Virus record (IMG/VR): IMGVR_UViG_3300028589_000362
Coordinates: 1-37,931 of that record
Length of the DNA: 37,931 bases
From: a virus
Reading direction: 5' to 3' (one strand)
This document shows, piece by piece, positions 36,354 to 37,931 of this stretch (the first letter of the stretch is position 1; each line of letters opens with the position of its first letter). The position numbers and the translations under genes are program-made. Under the pieces are notes generated by a model. It was not told where the DNA came from, did not search any database, and worked only from the letters and a program-made list of their open reading frames with translations.

Positions 36354-36481
36354 TGACAAATCATGTCAAATCATACCCGCCAGTCAGTTAGTGGCCATTC
36401 ACTGACTGGCCAGTCAGTTAGTCCAGACTAACCGGATCCCAGTTAGCGGCGCCTAACTGAGGTGCGAACTACACCGGTGTA
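36354..36481. repeat. Cluster of tandem repeats and perfect palindromes
   Basis: TGACAAATCA/TGTCAAATCA tandem (36354-36373); GCCAGTCAGTTAGT at 36379 and 36409; the 18-bp palindrome ACTGACTGGCCAGTCAGT (36401-36418); CAGTTAG/CTAACTG arms (36440-36459); TACACCGGTGTA (36470-36481). Confidence 0.75.
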
Positions 36482-36632
36482 ACTAGGGACGGGTGGGGGA
36501 GGTCCCGAGCCGCGGCCGCGCCCCTGCCCGCGCGTGATAGCGGCTGGCGTGCTGTACGGAATCAGAAGTTGCGTATTGGGCAACCGGATCCGGGTTAATT
36601 TCCGGAATCAGCCAGGGACGGCTTTGCCGGGG

Positions 36633-37031
36633 TCACTCGTCGTCGAAGTGCCGGCGGTCCCGCATCAGGAACCGGAAATTCAGCTCTGCCATCAGCTCTT
36701 TGTCCGTGAGATGGGCCGCGGTAGTCAGGCCGACCGGCTCCGGGGGCTGGAAATCCTCGACCGTGACGGAGCCGAACTTGTGATTGCGGCGGTTCTCCCA
36801 GAACTCCCGCATGGCGCCCTCGCGCCAGCCATAGAACCGCTCCACGGCCCGCAGGGTGGCCGGATTGGGGCCCTTGCTGGACCTCAGCTCGGCGCGTTCC
36901 AGGCCGCCCAGGGTGCGGTAGTTGATTCCCATGGCGTCCGCCACGTACTGGCGGGTGTGACCGGTCTTGTCCCGGGCCGCGGTGGTGATGACGCCAAGGG
37001 TCATCAACGCTTCTTCATCAGTCATGGACAT
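36633..37031 (-). CDS. XRE-type HTH regulator (candidate repressor)
   Basis: A 132-residue protein. MSMTDEEALMTLGVITTAARDKTGHTRQYVADAMGINYRTLGGLERAELRSSKGPNPATLRAVERFYGWREGAMREFWENRRNH: an N-terminal helix-turn-helix of the Xre kind (RQYVADAMGINYRTLGGLE) followed by an all-helical linker with the 'G.NPATLRAVE.f.gw' phrase of that family. A short C-terminal part follows (EPVGLTTAAHLTDKELMAELNFRFLMRDRRH). Divergent from the 37099 gene with 67 bp between, the classic layout of a phage control switch. ATG 37031 is used; ATGs at 37064 and 37025 also possible. Confidence 0.6.
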   Translation of the reverse strand: MSMTDEEALMTLGVITTAARDKTGHTRQYVADAMGINYRTLGGLERAELRSSKGPNPATLRAVERFYGWREGAMREFWENRRNHKFGSVTVEDFQPPEPVGLTTAAHLTDKELMAELNFRFLMRDRRHFDDE

Positions 37032-37098
37032 ATCGTAGTCCGGACAATGGGTGATACGTGACATGTCGCATCCCCGGCGCTGTGACAAAATTGTGGGT

Positions 37099-37680
37099 AT
37101 GACGCTCGACCGCACCAACCGGCAGGACAACTCCATCATCACGGCCACCGCCTGGCAGCTGGGGGTGCAGTCCATTACGATTTTCCGTTACGTGACAGGC
37201 CAGCAATACCCGATGCTGCCGGCCATCCGGAAAATCGAGGAGGAGTTCGGCTGGTCCGTCGAGGAGCAGATCCGGCTTATCCCAGATGCCGGGAACGATC
37301 TCGGCTATGGGATGGTGCTGGCCGAAGTCATGAAGGAACATTTCGCCGATTCCATCGACGATCCGAATTTCCCGCCCCGGTCGCTGCCCATCCCCGTCCG
37401 GCGGAAGCGCCTGATGACCCCCGGCTGGACCCATGCGTTCGTGGCCGACCACCTGGGCATCCGGACCCCCACGTTCACCCGCTACCTGAACGGCACCCGG
37501 TACCCGGAGGTCCGGGCGATGCTGCGCATCGAGCGGCTGCTGCGCTGGAAGGCCTCCTCCCAGATCCGCCTCGTCCCCGCGGAGGGGTACGACATGCGGT
37601 ACGCCATCGCATTCCGCGAGAAGCTGGACAAGAAGTACCCCGTCAAAGAGGAGCAGAGCCATGGAGAGCCAACAGATTGA
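37099..37680 (+). CDS. Duplicated HTH protein (single-chain dimer-like)
   Basis: A 193-residue protein made of two similar halves. Residues ~16-86 (TAWQLGVQSITIFRYVTGQQYPMLPAIRKIEEEFGWSVEEQIRLIPDAGNDLGYGMVLAEVM) align with ~112-187 (VADHLGIRTPTFTRYLNGTRYPEVRAMLRIERLLRWKASSQIRLVPAEGYDMRYAIAFREKL). Each has an XRE-like helix-turn-helix followed by the same W...QIRL(I/V)P module. One chain could thus bind two operator half-sites. It is divergent from the repressor-like gene and may be the opposing (Cro/excise-type) regulator or an early activator. ATG at 37099; no strong Shine-Dalgarno. Confidence 0.6.
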   Translation: MTLDRTNRQDNSIITATAWQLGVQSITIFRYVTGQQYPMLPAIRKIEEEFGWSVEEQIRLIPDAGNDLGYGMVLAEVMKEHFADSIDDPNFPPRSLPIPVRRKRLMTPGWTHAFVADHLGIRTPTFTRYLNGTRYPEVRAMLRIERLLRWKASSQIRLVPAEGYDMRYAIAFREKLDKKYPVKEEQSHGEPTD

Positions 37681-37885
37681 CGTCGCCCGGACGATCGGTG
37701 ACCTGAGCGGGCTGCCTCTCGGCACCCGCATCGCCACCAACCACAACAGGCTCCTGATCTGCGACAAGTTCGCCGGCGGCCTGCACTGGTACGAGCAGGG
37801 CGAGCTGATCCTCTACCAGCCGCTGGTTCACTGGCTGCCGGCCTTCATTCTGCCGCCTGTCGTGGACCACAAGGCCGACCTCTGA
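37661..37885 (+). CDS. Small hypothetical protein
   Basis: A 74-residue protein (MESQQIDVARTIGDLSGLPLGTRIATNHNRLLICDKFAGGLHWYEQGELILYQPLVHWLPAFILPPVVDHKADL). Beta-rich, 'LPLGTRI...LLI....GGLHWYE' pattern. It overlaps the HTH gene by 20 bases and has AGGAGC-type sequence before the ATG. Family unknown. Confidence 0.5.
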   Translation: MESQQIDVARTIGDLSGLPLGTRIATNHNRLLICDKFAGGLHWYEQGELILYQPLVHWLPAFILPPVVDHKADL

Positions 37886-37893
37886 GAGGTGTG

Positions 37894-37931
37894 ATGAAGA
37901 TCACACTCGAAAAGTGCCAACCAGGCACCCC
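37894..37931 (+). CDS. Start of a further gene (3' partial)
   Basis: ATG at 37894 with AGAGGTG directly upstream begins MKITLEKCQPGTP and runs off the window. Too short to classify. Confidence 0.4.
   Translation, partial: MKITLEKCQPGT

Larger units (their letters stand above)
35529..36632. other. 1.1-kb gene-free island of GGCC-rich DNA, repeats and palindromes
   Basis: No plausible gene. It has, in order, a terminator, tandem GGCCGAC x3 (~35633-35653), GGGGTCCGGATCCGGCC twice (~36002 and 36021), an AT-rich island (35730-35920) with tandem units, a 28-bp direct repeat, palindromes (36379-36481) and a G/C-rich block up to the leftward HTH gene. Composition matches the gene to its left rather than the rest of the genome. 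Recurrent GGGGTAT words appear throughout. Confidence 0.6.

Noticed and set aside
36482-36632. tRNA gene or attP core
   Set aside because: No cloverleaf-like arms or conserved GGTTCGA sequence found, and no integrase in the window.

Overview
The window looks like part of the circular, or circularly assembled, genome of a temperate tailed bacteriophage of a high-GC actinobacterium. Reasons: the overall GC is high, GTG starts are frequent, genes are packed head to tail with 1-, 4- or 8-base overlaps, and there are tail-associated proteins, a phage replication/recombination set and dozens of tiny genes with no recognisable function. A ParA ATPase, a small ParB-like partner and a repeat-filled upstream region, with no integrase in view, suggest that the prophage is kept as a plasmid (a phage-plasmid). 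The host genus cannot be fixed from sequence alone; Arthrobacter or a relative would fit.

Layout. (1) 1-2.7 kb, rightward: the end of the structural region, with a partial tail protein (fibronectin III plus DUF4082-like domains) and an N,N-dimethylformamidase large-subunit-like protein, closed by a strong terminator. (2) 2.8-3.4 kb: a membrane-anchored Ltp-family protein, a candidate superinfection-exclusion factor. (3) 3.4-15.4 kb, leftward: the replication and recombination block. It holds ParA and ParB-like genes, a DNA-binding regulator, a YqaJ-type exonuclease, a DnaB/RecA-type helicase, a PD-(D/E)XK nuclease, a primase split over two frames, a DEDDy 3'-5' exonuclease, a sigma-like protein and many small zinc-binding or HTH proteins. 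(4) 15.6-17.1 kb, rightward: a HigA-like XRE protein with a HicB-like tail, tandem terminators and a small zinc-binding protein. (5) 16.9-33.7 kb, leftward: about forty mostly tiny genes, including a sliding-clamp-like protein, a HicA-like protein and a DUF932-like protein. One isolated rightward ParB-fold gene (22.5 kb) interrupts the block. (6) 33.7-36.5 kb: an unusual island made of two 56-bp promoter-like repeats, an array of GGCC hairpins, one rightward gene for an alanine-rich coiled-coil protein, a perfect terminator, and about 1.1 kb of gene-free repeats and palindromes. (7) 36.6-37.9 kb: divergent HTH genes that look like a control switch, then the start of a rightward operon.

How it may work together (inference): the repeat at 33.72 kb carries a TTGACA-type leftward promoter placed to start the long early operon. 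Terminator-like hairpins between genes would partition that transcript. The exonuclease, helicase, primase and clamp-like protein would process and replicate DNA with the host polymerase, and ParA/ParB with the GTTGC repeats would segregate the plasmid prophage. The most distinctive part is the 33.7-36.5 kb island, where coding and non-coding DNA share the same GGCC hairpin vocabulary and where two AT-rich tandem units look like an origin or centromere.
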